From CAYYMD01 sp964480425 (GTDB lineage Bacteria; Planctomycetota; Phycisphaerae; SM23-33), in contig CAYZPY010000057.1 in the NCBI GenBank assembly GCA_964480425.1, positions 1 through 14,430 of the forward strand: 14,430 bases of DNA, given 5' to 3'. The notes under the pieces were generated by a model that saw nothing but the letters and a program-made list of their open reading frames with translations, ran no database searches and was not told where the DNA came from. Of the stretch, positions 1-6,423 are shown piece after piece; position 1 is the first letter of the stretch; every line of letters begins with the position of its first letter. The translations under genes were made by a program, and so were the position numbers.

Positions 1-214
1 CGCTAAGGACCGTCCCGGCGCCGACGAACATGCCATCCACTGCGACGGTCTTGCTGATGGCCTCGGCGGCAACGGCGGTGCGGAAGGTTATCTCCGCACA
101 TGGAAGCCCCCCGGAAAGAAGCGCCCCGGCCAGCGGCTCGGAAAGGGCGGGGTCTTCAATCTTTATCATGGGCAATATTTTGATTCTACCGATTTTATCG
201 ATCACTTCGTTCAT
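1..214 (-). CDS. eda: KDPG/KHG aldolase, N-terminal part (cut by left edge)
   Basis: Class I aldolase that splits 2-keto-3-deoxy-6-phosphogluconate (and often 4-hydroxy-2-oxoglutarate) into pyruvate and an aldehyde; cytosolic, last step of Entner-Doudoroff and uronate catabolism. Only the first 71 residues lie in the window. Visible family signatures are ILPMIKIED near residue 13, the LPCAEITFRT strand with the expected active-site Glu at residue 41, and GAGTVL at 65-70. The Schiff-base lysine would be encoded beyond the left edge and cannot be checked. The ATG at 212-214 is chosen because an AAGGAG site (223-228) sits 8 bases upstream and the N-terminus matches family length. The gene follows the SDR gene after 12 bases, so the two are probably coupled. 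The family call is firm; KDPG versus KHG preference cannot be told. Confidence 0.88.
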   Translation of the reverse strand, partial: MNEVIDKIGRIKILPMIKIEDPALSEPLAGALLSGGLPCAEITFRTAVAAEAISKTVAVDGMFVGAGTVLS

Positions 215-222
215 CCGTCCGG

Positions 223-228
223 CTCCTT
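223..228 (-). promoter_or_regulatory. Shine-Dalgarno of eda overlapping the SDR stop codon
   Basis: AAGGAG on the minus strand, 8 bases before the aldolase ATG. Its first two bases belong to the TAA stop of the upstream SDR gene (227-229), so ribosomes finishing the SDR cover the aldolase initiation site. This arrangement is typical of translational coupling and supports joint production of the two enzymes. Confidence 0.75.
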
Positions 229-1003
229 ATAACCTCGAAATCAAAAATCCCCCGTCCACGCAAATCGCCTGTCCGGTCGAGTATGCCCAGTCGCCGCGGG
301 CCAGCGACGCCACCGCCCTGCCCACGTCCGCCGGTTCGCCCCAGCGTTTTTGCAGCAGCAGGCCTTCGGCGATGAGTTTGTCGTACTTTTCCTTAACGCC
401 CGCGGTCATGTCCGTGGCGATGATCCCCGGGCGGACCTCGTAGACGCCGATGCCGAATGGGGCCAGTCGCACGGCCCAGAGTTTTGTAGCCATCGACACC
501 GCCGCCTTGGACAGACAGTAGTCACCGCGCGAGGGCGAGGCGGTCTCGGCCGAGATCGAAGATATGTTGACGATGCGCCCGGCGAAGTTCTCGTCCTGAT
601 TTCGCTGTTCTATCATCCAGCGGGCGACCATCTGCGTAAGGAAGTAAGGTCCTTTGACGTTGACGCCGATGAGGCGGTCGAAACTCTCCTCGCCGGCCTC
701 GAGAATGTCAGCACGCTCTTTCGGCGCAACGCCGGCGTTGTTGACCAGCACGTCGAGGCGGGTGAATTTTTCCCTAATGGCGTCTATCAGTCCCCGGCGA
801 TCGGCGTCGCTGGTGATGTCGCCGCGGTAATACAGCACCTCGGCGCCGAGTCGGCGAAGTTCGTCCATCGCGCCGGTCACTTCTTTGGCGTCGTGAATGT
901 CGTCCACGACGATATCGAAGCCCTCGGCGGCCAGGGCCTTTGCGATCCCCAACCCGATGCCTCGCCCCCCGCCGGTTATCAGAGCCGCTTTCCTGTCAGA
1001 CAT
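227..1003 (-). CDS. SDR-family NAD(P)-dependent oxidoreductase, possibly uronate pathway
   Basis: Classical short-chain dehydrogenase of 258 residues, the usual length. In order: Rossmann glycine motif TGGGRGIG (10-17), acidic residues after beta-2 (VVDDIHD, 32-38, which would disfavour NADP), NNAG (88-91), catalytic Ser in NISSIS (about 148-149), YCLSK with Tyr162 and Lys166, and the C-terminal ICVDGGF strand. The frame is open to 1117, but ATG 1001-1003 is preferred: GGAG lies five bases upstream and the GXXXGXG fold starts right after it. It resembles proteins labelled 3-ketoacyl-ACP reductase, but fatty-acid neighbours are absent. With a GH88-like hydrolase upstream and KDPG aldolase downstream, a KduD-like or DEH-reductase-like role (reducing a deoxy-diketo uronate to 2-keto-3-deoxygluconate) is a reasonable inference. 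Sequence alone cannot fix the substrate. Confidence 0.85.
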   Translation of the reverse strand: MSDRKAALITGGGRGIGLGIAKALAAEGFDIVVDDIHDAKEVTGAMDELRRLGAEVLYYRGDITSDADRRGLIDAIREKFTRLDVLVNNAGVAPKERADILEAGEESFDRLIGVNVKGPYFLTQMVARWMIEQRNQDENFAGRIVNISSISAETASPSRGDYCLSKAAVSMATKLWAVRLAPFGIGVYEVRPGIIATDMTAGVKEKYDKLIAEGLLLQKRWGEPADVGRAVASLARGDWAYSTGQAICVDGGFLISRL

Positions 1004-1050
1004 CTTCTCTCCGTCAAACACAACTCGCAAGACCGGCAAATGGAGCGGAA

Positions 1051-1067
1051 TCCGCCTGCGGCGGATA
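1051..1067. repeat. Short GC palindrome, copy 1
   Basis: TCCGCC-TGC-GGCGGA is a perfect 6-bp inverted repeat with a 3-base loop, followed by TA. It sits in the 70-base gap between the GH88-like gene and the SDR gene. A near-identical copy (CCGCCTACGGCGGATA, one mismatch over 16 bases) occurs at 6273-6288, also intergenic. This suggests a small dispersed palindromic (REP-like) element; in RNA it would form a hairpin between two genes of the operon. Confidence 0.55.
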
Positions 1068-1073
1068 CTGCTC

Positions 1074-2456
1074 TCATCTTTCCGGCCCGAAGAAGGTATA
1101 GTAAGGCCCGTTTTCAATCAACCTTTGTATGTAAATCGCAATCTCTCGCGCGTGATAGTCGCCCCACATGCTCGATTCGCCGCAGGGGACTTTCCGCCCC
1201 TCGGGCACGTAGTCCCAGCCGTTGGGCCTGTGATACACCGAGTGTAGTATCAGGCCCTGGTGGTCGGCGTCGGCGCTGAGGTACGGCTCGTCGAAGACGG
1301 TGTCGGCGATGGTGAGCCCTGCCTGGAAATATTTCGCGCCCTCCTGGTCGCCATTTTCTTTAAGATACCTGCCCAGTCGCAGCAGGCCCTGTGCGGCGAT
1401 GACGGCCGCGGAGGAATCCACCGGCTCGTGGTCGTTGAACGGCTCGGCCGGTCGCTCGAGGTAGTCGCCCATCTTCGCCAGACCCGGCGCGCCGGTGTCC
1501 CAGTAGCATACGCCGTCGGTGGGCGTGTTTTCGATGTAAAAGTCGCAGGTCGCCTGCGCCGCGCGGAGCATCATGGCCTGGATATCTTCAAGACCGCCGT
1601 ATTCGACTAAATCCTCGTCGCTCCTGGTAGCGAGGAACTCCAACTGCTCGGCGTAGCCGCACATAACCCACGCCAGCCCGCGCATCCAGGTCGTAAACGG
1701 CGAATATCCCTGCTGCGTTGAGGGGCAGCGGAAGTTTCCGTCGTTGGTGTTGAAGATGGCCTCGTGCACCACCCTTCCCGGCACGTCGTACGAATCGCGA
1801 CCCTCGCCGTAATAGACGACGTACCTGGCATTCGTTTTGGCGTGTGTTATCAGCCGCTCCAGCAGCGATATGTTCGCGTCCTTCTCGCCCTTCAGCACGT
1901 GACCCAGCCGGTGAGCCACGGCCAGGGCGCGCAGCGAGCGGATGGTGTCGGCGAACAGCGAGTGCGGGCCGTTGAATGAATAAATAAATCCGCCCCCGTC
2001 CGCCGTGGGCGTCCATCGCCGCGCCTGGACGGCGCCGGAGCACTTCAACGCCAGTTCGTAAAAGTTGCGCGCGTCTGAATTTTCGTCAATCCGCGCCTCG
2101 TTCATCAGCCGAAGCAGGTTGCCGTACGTGCTGATGTTGTTGAAACCGTGGTCGTGCACTCCCATGTGCGTCACGTGCGGCGCCATCACCGCCAGTGTTC
2201 GGTCCCGGCCGAGTTCGAGAAATTCACCGTCACCGGTTGCGTCGAACTGCAAGATGGCCGAGCCGTACTGGAAACCCTGCGTCCACTCGGTCCAGCCCTG
2301 GGTGGTGTACCTGCCCTGCTTTGTGAACACCGGCGAGGCCGAGCCCGGCGGGCAGGTCTGCTCCAGCGATTTTATCTTTGGCGCCGAGGCCTCCCATAGC
2401 ATATCTATTTTCGGCTTCAGGTCGGACGGTTTCAAATCGACGTTAATGTCAATCAT
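1074..2456 (-). CDS. GH88-like unsaturated glucuronyl/uronyl hydrolase
   Basis: Predicted six-hairpin (alpha6/alpha6) glycosidase of 460 residues. GH88 enzymes hydrate the double bond of unsaturated uronic acids at the end of lyase-made oligosaccharides, releasing a keto uronate. Matching signatures: HDHGFNN (101-107; Asp102 probably equals the first catalytic Asp of the HDLGF motif), LFADTIRSLRAL (167-178; Asp170 a candidate for the second catalytic Asp), FTTWMRGLAWVMCG (254-267, compare TWARGQAW), YWDTGAPG (318-325), DSSAAVIAAQGLLRL (347-361), and a C-terminal CGESSMWGDYHARE stretch. It is longer than the roughly 380-residue Bacillus enzyme and has no signal peptide, so it likely acts in the cytosol on imported oligosaccharides. 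The start ATG has GGAG five bases upstream. It lies 25 bases after the Gfo/Idh gene, surely in one operon. GH105 or an uncharacterised sister family are alternatives. Confidence 0.78.
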   Translation of the reverse strand: MIDINVDLKPSDLKPKIDMLWEASAPKIKSLEQTCPPGSASPVFTKQGRYTTQGWTEWTQGFQYGSAILQFDATGDGEFLELGRDRTLAVMAPHVTHMGVHDHGFNNISTYGNLLRLMNEARIDENSDARNFYELALKCSGAVQARRWTPTADGGGFIYSFNGPHSLFADTIRSLRALAVAHRLGHVLKGEKDANISLLERLITHAKTNARYVVYYGEGRDSYDVPGRVVHEAIFNTNDGNFRCPSTQQGYSPFTTWMRGLAWVMCGYAEQLEFLATRSDEDLVEYGGLEDIQAMMLRAAQATCDFYIENTPTDGVCYWDTGAPGLAKMGDYLERPAEPFNDHEPVDSSAAVIAAQGLLRLGRYLKENGDQEGAKYFQAGLTIADTVFDEPYLSADADHQGLILHSVYHRPNGWDYVPEGRKVPCGESSMWGDYHAREIAIYIQRLIENGPYYTFFGPER

Positions 2457-2481
2457 AGTCGCTCCGTTTGTTATTGTTTTT

Positions 2482-3639
2482 CTATTTCAATTCTTCCAGT
2501 TCCACCCATCGTTTCTGACGCCAGGAATCCTGTCCCGCCTGGGCCAGTTGCACGCCTTTTGCGCCCTGGAGCAGATTCCACCTGAACGGCTCGTCGGCCG
2601 CCACGTGCCGCAGGAACATCTCCCACTGCACCTTGAAGGCGTTGTCGTAGGGGCGCTTGTCGGGCACTTCCCGCCAGTCGTCGTAAAAATTGACGGGCTG
2701 GTCCACGTCCGGGTTCCACACGGGCTTCGGCGTGGCGTCGTACGGCTGAATCCAGACCTTCCGCAACCCCGCCACGGCGGAGCCCTGTGTGCCGTCCACC
2801 TGGAGCGTCAGCAGGTCGTCGCGTCGGACGCGAACGCACCACGAAGAGTTAATCTGGACGATTACGCCGCCATCGAGTTCTAATATCACGTACGCCGCGT
2901 CGTCGGCGGTGGCGTCGTATTGTTTGCCGTTTTCGTCCCAGCGCTTCGGTATGTGCGTGGCGCCCAGGCAGCAGACGCTCCTGACCGCCCCGAAGAGGTT
3001 GTCCAGCACGTACCGCCAGTGGCAGAACATGTCGATGAGGATACTGCCGCCGTCGTCCTTGCGGTAGTTCCAGCTCGGACGCTGGGCGGGGACCACGTCC
3101 CCCTCGAACACCCAGTAGCCGAACTCGCCGCGGACAGAGAGTATCCTCCCGAAAAAGCCCTCGTTGCGCAGGTCATTGAGTTTGAGCATTCCCGGAAGGA
3201 AGAGTTTGTCCTGCACCACGCCGTTTTTGACGCCTGTTTCGTCGGCCAGGCGGTACAACTTAAGCGCATCTTCGCACGTCAGCGCGGTGGGCTTTTCGCA
3301 GTATACGTGCTTTCCGGCTTCTATGGCCTTTGTAACGTTGGTAACGCGAAGGTGCGTGGAGGTGGAGTCGAAATACAGCGGGAAATCGGCATCCCCCAGC
3401 ACGGCGTCCAGGTCGGTTGTCCATTTTTCCACGCCTGAGTTGCCGGAAACTCTTTTGAGTTTGTCGGGATTGCGCCCCACCAGTATGGGGTCGGGCATTA
3501 TCGTGCGTGAATCGGATGTCTCCACGCCGCCCTGGCGCATTATGGGCACAATGGAGCGCATCAGGTGCTGGTTGCTTCCCATGCGCCCGGTGACGCCGTT
3601 CATTATTATTCCGATACGTTGTTTCCTGACTTCCGGCAT
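2482..3639 (-). CDS. Gfo/Idh/MocA-family oxidoreductase
   Basis: NAD(P)-dependent dehydrogenase of 385 residues, cytosolic, acting on sugars or sugar acids. The N-terminal Rossmann domain holds an unusual nucleotide loop, NGVTGRMG (14-21), closer in look to dihydrodipicolinate reductase than to the common GxGxxG form. Then follow GKHVYCEKPTAL (109-120) with the family EKP lysine (Lys116), and the C-terminal alpha/beta substrate domain, including DDGGSILIDMFCHWRY, where the usual catalytic-region His is present. The frame is open upstream to 3660, but ATG 3637-3639 is chosen because AAAGGTGG lies just upstream. It is followed after 25 bases by the GH88-like gene. The substrate is unknown; context suggests a uronate-derived or keto sugar. 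Family certain, function open. Confidence 0.9.
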   Translation of the reverse strand: MPEVRKQRIGIIMNGVTGRMGSNQHLMRSIVPIMRQGGVETSDSRTIMPDPILVGRNPDKLKRVSGNSGVEKWTTDLDAVLGDADFPLYFDSTSTHLRVTNVTKAIEAGKHVYCEKPTALTCEDALKLYRLADETGVKNGVVQDKLFLPGMLKLNDLRNEGFFGRILSVRGEFGYWVFEGDVVPAQRPSWNYRKDDGGSILIDMFCHWRYVLDNLFGAVRSVCCLGATHIPKRWDENGKQYDATADDAAYVILELDGGVIVQINSSWCVRVRRDDLLTLQVDGTQGSAVAGLRKVWIQPYDATPKPVWNPDVDQPVNFYDDWREVPDKRPYDNAFKVQWEMFLRHVAADEPFRWNLLQGAKGVQLAQAGQDSWRQKRWVELEELK

Positions 3640-3680
3640 TATCCACCTTTCCCGAATCAATATTCAATGGTAACTCAAGC

Positions 3681-3797
3681 ACGAAGCAGGAATACAGAAA
3701 TACGAAACGAATTCCAATTCCCAAATTCCAAACACGCCCGGCGAGCGCCTACTTTCTGACTTGGAATTTCGATTTTCGTGCTCGTTTCGTGCTTCGT
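3681..3797. repeat. AT-rich word-repeat spacer forming a long imperfect inverted repeat
   Basis: The 177-base gap between the cupin and the oxidoreductase holds no gene. It is rich in words such as CACGAA, TACGAAA and ATTCCAA, unlike the GC-rich genes around it. Two 37-base arms mirror each other: 3681-3717 and 3761-3797. Exact paired blocks, in nested order, are ACGAAGCA (3681-3688) with TGCTTCGT (3790-3797), ACGAAACGA (3702-3710) with TCGTTTCGT (3782-3790), and ATTCCAA (3711-3717) with TTGGAAT (3761-3767). A GC-rich centre (3734-3750) separates the arms. It could fold in RNA, end cupin transcription, or be a decayed mobile repeat. I find no convincing promoter for the oxidoreductase in it. 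Confidence 0.65.
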
Positions 3798-3816
3798 ATT
3801 CAGGATTTCGCACTTT

Positions 3817-4251
3817 TTAAGTATGTTGCGGCCAGGCGCCTTGTGGCAGGGGCGGGGCGTCCTTTCCGGCTTTGGGAAGTGTACCAGACAATTCCTGCTT
3901 CCAGTGGTCCACGTCTCCGGCGGGCCCGTAACAGTAAATCATCTTGAGCGGCTCCCGGCCGATATTGGTCAACTGGTGAAACTCGCCCGGCGGCACGTAA
4001 ACGGCCTGTGCGGCGCAGACTTCCTGCAACTGGTCGCCCACGCACATCTGCCCGAGCCCTTCGATGATAAAATACACTTCCTCGTTGGGATGACTGTGCC
4101 AGGGCACCTGTCCGCCCCGGGGCTCGAGCGTGACGTAGCCCATGGCGAAGTTTTTCGTCTTTATCGGCGAGGCGCCGCCGGCGATGTTCTGCGTGTGACG
4201 CCGCGCCGGATAACGGCGTGCGGGGATTTCGTTCAAATCAGCGATAATCAC
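3817..4251 (-). CDS. Small single-domain cupin protein
   Basis: Metal-binding cupin of 144 residues with a single beta-barrel. Motif 1 is WHSHPNEEVYFIIEG (51-65) and motif 2 is VPPGEFHQLTN (87-97), giving His52, His54, Glu58 and His92 as metal ligands. No signal peptide or added domain is present. A GTG start at 4249-4251 is chosen over the in-frame ATG at 4317, because an AAAGGA site (4261-4266) lies 9 bases upstream and the residues before it look like untranslated leader. As first gene of the uronate cluster it may help linearise or isomerise unsaturated uronates, as the small cupin KdgF does; KdgF uses a Gln where Glu58 stands here, so this is only a suggestion. Other cupin roles (sugar epimerase or isomerase, dioxygenase) are possible. 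Confidence 0.85.
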   Translation of the reverse strand: MIIADLNEIPARRYPARRHTQNIAGGASPIKTKNFAMGYVTLEPRGGQVPWHSHPNEEVYFIIEGLGQMCVGDQLQEVCAAQAVYVPPGEFHQLTNIGREPLKMIYCYGPAGDVDHWKQELSGTLPKAGKDAPPLPQGAWPQHT

Positions 4252-4260
4252 CTCGATAAC

Positions 4261-4266
4261 TCCTTT
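4261..4266 (-). promoter_or_regulatory. Shine-Dalgarno fixing the cupin GTG start
   Basis: AAAGGAG read on the minus strand (4260-4266) followed by eight bases and GTG. It decides the start codon: the only upstream in-frame ATG (4317) has no such site and would add 22 residues of low family likeness. Confidence 0.75.
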
Positions 4267-4319
4267 AAAAGTATCTGTCAGCCCGTCGCTCGGCTGGTCC
4301 TGCGACCGCAAGGACATTC

Positions 4320-4347
4320 AGGATACACACGCGGACAGGCATTTCAA
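4320..4347 (-). promoter_or_regulatory. Possible promoter of the uronate cluster
   Basis: TTGAAA (4342-4347), a 16-base spacer and TATCCT (4320-4325) on the minus strand, about 69 bases before the cupin GTG. The -35 part overlaps the lepA stop codon. It matches consensus at 5 of 6 and 4 of 6 positions. It would let the cluster be expressed apart from lepA. Weak evidence, from pattern only. Confidence 0.35.
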
Positions 4348-6140
4348 GGCGATTCCTCCAGCACCGCCAGGAACGCCTTTTGAGGAATCTCGACGTTGCT
4401 GACCATTTTCATGCGTTTTTTGCCGTCCTTTTGTTTCTCCAGCAGTTTGCGCTTGCGGGTTACGTCGCCCCCGTAGCACTTTGCGGTAACGTTCTTCCGC
4501 ATGGCCTTTACGGTCTCGCACGCGATGACCCGCGAGCCGACGGCGGCCTGAAGGGGTACGTCGAACATGTGCCGCGGTATCTCGCTGCGAAGGCGCTGTA
4601 TTATGTCCCGACCGCGGCGATGCGCCTTGCCGCGGTGAACGATTACCGACAACGCATCGACTCTCTGCTCGTTCACCAGAATGTCCAGGCGAACCAGGTC
4701 CGACGGACGATACCCGATTATCTCGTAATCCATAGTGCCGTACCCGCGGGTGGCCGACTTGAGCTTGTCGTAAAAATCGTACACCACCTCCGAAAGCGGA
4801 AACTCGTAAGTGATAATGACGCGATCGGCAGAGAGATAATCGGTAACCTGGTAAATCCCGCGGCGCTGCTCGGCGAGCGTCATCACAGCACCGATCGCCT
4901 CGGCGGGCACGATAAGGTCCGCCCGAATGTACGGTTCGCGTATTTCGCGGATTTTGCCGACCTCCGGCAGGTCGCCGGGGCAATCGACCTCGATATTTTC
5001 GTCCTCTGTGGTGAATACCTCGTACGGTACGGACGGGGCCGTCTGGACCACGCTGATGTCGTGCTCGCGCTCCAGGCGCTCCTGGACGATCTCCATGTGC
5101 AGCATCCCCAGGAACCCGCAGCGGAAGCCGAACCCCAGCGCGTCGGAACTTATCGGCTGGTACGTAAGGGCCGAGTCGTTCAACTCCAGCCGCTGAAGCG
5201 CCTGTCGCAGTTGGGGGAACTGGGTGTCCGGACCCGGGTAGAAATCGCAGAACACCATCCGCCTCGGCGGGCGGTACCCGCCCAGTCGTTCGACCGCGGG
5301 CTCGTCGGCGCCGGTAACAGTATCTCCCACGTGGACGGCCGATATGTCGCGGATGTTGGCCACTACGTACCCCACCTCCCCGGCCGAGAGCGACCCGACC
5401 TCGGTCGGGGCGGGATTGAACTTGCCCAGTTCGGATATCTGGTGCTCTTCGCCGGTGCCCATCATGCGGACCTTCTGCCCGAATTTCAGCATCCCCTCGA
5501 ACATGCGAACGTAAACGATGACCCCGCGGTAATCGTCGTAGGTGCTGTCGAAGACCAGCGCCTTTGCGGGCACGTCGGTCCGACCGCCGGGCGGCGGCAA
5601 CCGGGTGATTATCGCTTCGAGCACCTCGTCTACGCCCTCGCCGCTCTTGGCGGATACGAATATGCAGTCCTCGGCCGGACGCTTGAGGAGGTGCTCTATC
5701 TCCATTGCGGTGTCTTCAGGACGGGCGGTGGGAAGGTCTATCTTGTTGACCACCGGCACGATGGTCAGCTTGCCCTTCTGCGCCAGGTGCGCGTTGGCGA
5801 CGGTCTGCGCCTCGACACCCTGTGCGGCGTCGACGACCAGCAGCGTGCCGTCGCAGGCGGCCAGCGACCTGTCGACCTCGTAGTGGAAATCCACGTGCCC
5901 GGGCGTGTCGATCATGTTGAGCATGTACCGCCGGCCCTGGTGCTCGTAAAAAAACGTAACCGCCGATGACTTGATGGTGATCCCCCGCTCGCGCTCGATG
6001 TCCATTTCGTCCAGCAACTGGTCGCGGAACTGTCTGGGGGTAATTGCCCCGGTGCGCAGCAGCATCCGATCGGCCAGAGTGCTCTTGCCGTGGTCTATGT
6101 GCGCAACGATGCTGAAATTTCTGATTAACTCGCCGTCCAT
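4344..6140 (-). CDS. lepA: Elongation factor 4 (LepA), ribosome-associated GTPase
   Basis: Translational GTPase that binds ribosomes and is linked to back-translocation and 30S assembly; cytosolic, at the membrane under some conditions. Its 598 residues nearly equal the E. coli length (599). G1 AHIDHGKST (13-21), GITIKSS (53-59, G2), DTPGH (78-82, G3), NKID (132-135, G4) and SAKSGEG (163-169, G5) are all intact, and the EF4-specific tail has KRKLLEKQKDGKKRMK and VEIPQKAF. HVDFHYEVDRSL replaces the commoner HVDFSYEVSRSL. The ATG at 6138-6140 is the only start consistent with the family's IRNFSIVAHIDHGKST beginning. No Shine-Dalgarno precedes it; the complement TCTCCTG is there instead, and a TAAAAT box lies seven bases upstream. 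It sits 283 bases after thpR and 92 bases before the cupin. Confidence 0.98.
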   Translation of the reverse strand: MDGELIRNFSIVAHIDHGKSTLADRMLLRTGAITPRQFRDQLLDEMDIERERGITIKSSAVTFFYEHQGRRYMLNMIDTPGHVDFHYEVDRSLAACDGTLLVVDAAQGVEAQTVANAHLAQKGKLTIVPVVNKIDLPTARPEDTAMEIEHLLKRPAEDCIFVSAKSGEGVDEVLEAIITRLPPPGGRTDVPAKALVFDSTYDDYRGVIVYVRMFEGMLKFGQKVRMMGTGEEHQISELGKFNPAPTEVGSLSAGEVGYVVANIRDISAVHVGDTVTGADEPAVERLGGYRPPRRMVFCDFYPGPDTQFPQLRQALQRLELNDSALTYQPISSDALGFGFRCGFLGMLHMEIVQERLEREHDISVVQTAPSVPYEVFTTEDENIEVDCPGDLPEVGKIREIREPYIRADLIVPAEAIGAVMTLAEQRRGIYQVTDYLSADRVIITYEFPLSEVVYDFYDKLKSATRGYGTMDYEIIGYRPSDLVRLDILVNEQRVDALSVIVHRGKAHRRGRDIIQRLRSEIPRHMFDVPLQAAVGSRVIACETVKAMRKNVTAKCYGGDVTRKRKLLEKQKDGKKRMKMVSNVEIPQKAFLAVLEESP

Positions 6141-6147
6141 CAGGAGA

Positions 6148-6153
6148 ATTTTA
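6148..6153 (-). promoter_or_regulatory. -10-like box directly before lepA (possible leaderless transcript)
   Basis: TAAAAT on the minus strand ends seven bases before the lepA ATG, so a transcript from it would start at or next to the start codon. There is no Shine-Dalgarno. No good -35 is at 16-18 bases; TTGACG (6167-6172) is only 13 bases away. Suggestive only. Confidence 0.3.
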
Positions 6154-6272
6154 ACATAATCGCCGGCGTCAATCAGTTAAAACGAGCCGCCAGCGCGAGA
6201 TTGTGCCGCCGGTGCGAGCGGGTTAATGTCAAGTAATAGCGCGTCGGCGTTCCCAATTAACATCGCCTCGGC

Positions 6273-6288
6273 CCGCCTACGGCGGATA
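6273..6288. repeat. Short GC palindrome, copy 2
   Basis: CCGCC-TAC-GGCGG followed by ATA, in the thpR-lepA spacer. It matches copy 1 at 1051-1067 over 16 bases with one mismatch, in the loop. Both copies are intergenic, as expected for a dispersed palindromic element. Confidence 0.55.
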
Positions 6289-6300
6289 AATGTTCCTACG

Positions 6301-6345
6301 CCGCCGCGTATAATTGCCGGCGGCCTGGGAAGGGAAAGGCCGCCG
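6301..6345. other. Overlapping alternative hairpins in the thpR-lepA spacer
   Basis: A perfect 9-bp stem pairs 6318-6326 (CGGCGGCCT) with 6337-6345 (AGGCCGCCG) across a 10-base loop. Its left arm can pair instead with CCGCCG at 6301-6306 (6 bp, 11-base loop), so the two folds exclude each other. There is no T-run after it on the minus strand, so it is not a classic intrinsic terminator. It lies in the 283-base gene-free spacer 6141-6423, past the end of thpR. It may end the kinase-thpR transcript or form a switchable leader for lepA. I see no gene in this spacer. Confidence 0.5.
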
Positions 6346-6423
6346 ACCCAATCGCAAGGTGCCGTAAAATATTCGTGGTTGCTTCGTCCCGGAGAAATGT
6401 TACTCCGCAAACCACGCCGCCAA

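Noticed and set aside
1004..1117. N-terminal extension of the SDR protein
   Set aside because: The extra 38 residues are Arg-rich, cross the palindrome and the GH88-like stop region, and precede a start with a good Shine-Dalgarno at 1003.
3661..3816. CRISPR-like array in the AT-rich spacer
   Set aside because: Repeated words are short, irregular and without constant spacer length; no cas gene is present.
4380..5969. Long open frame (529 codons) on the plus strand inside lepA
   Set aside because: Antisense shadow of a clear lepA gene in GC-rich DNA; no recognisable motif and no promoter or ribosome site of its own.
6309..6314. Perfect TATAAT on the plus strand
   Set aside because: No matching -35 at 16-18 bases and no plus-strand gene follows; it lies in a hairpin loop region.
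6177..6410. 77-codon minus-strand open frame in the thpR-lepA spacer
   Set aside because: No ribosome site, no recognisable domain, and it runs through the palindrome and hairpins; better read as untranslated spacer.
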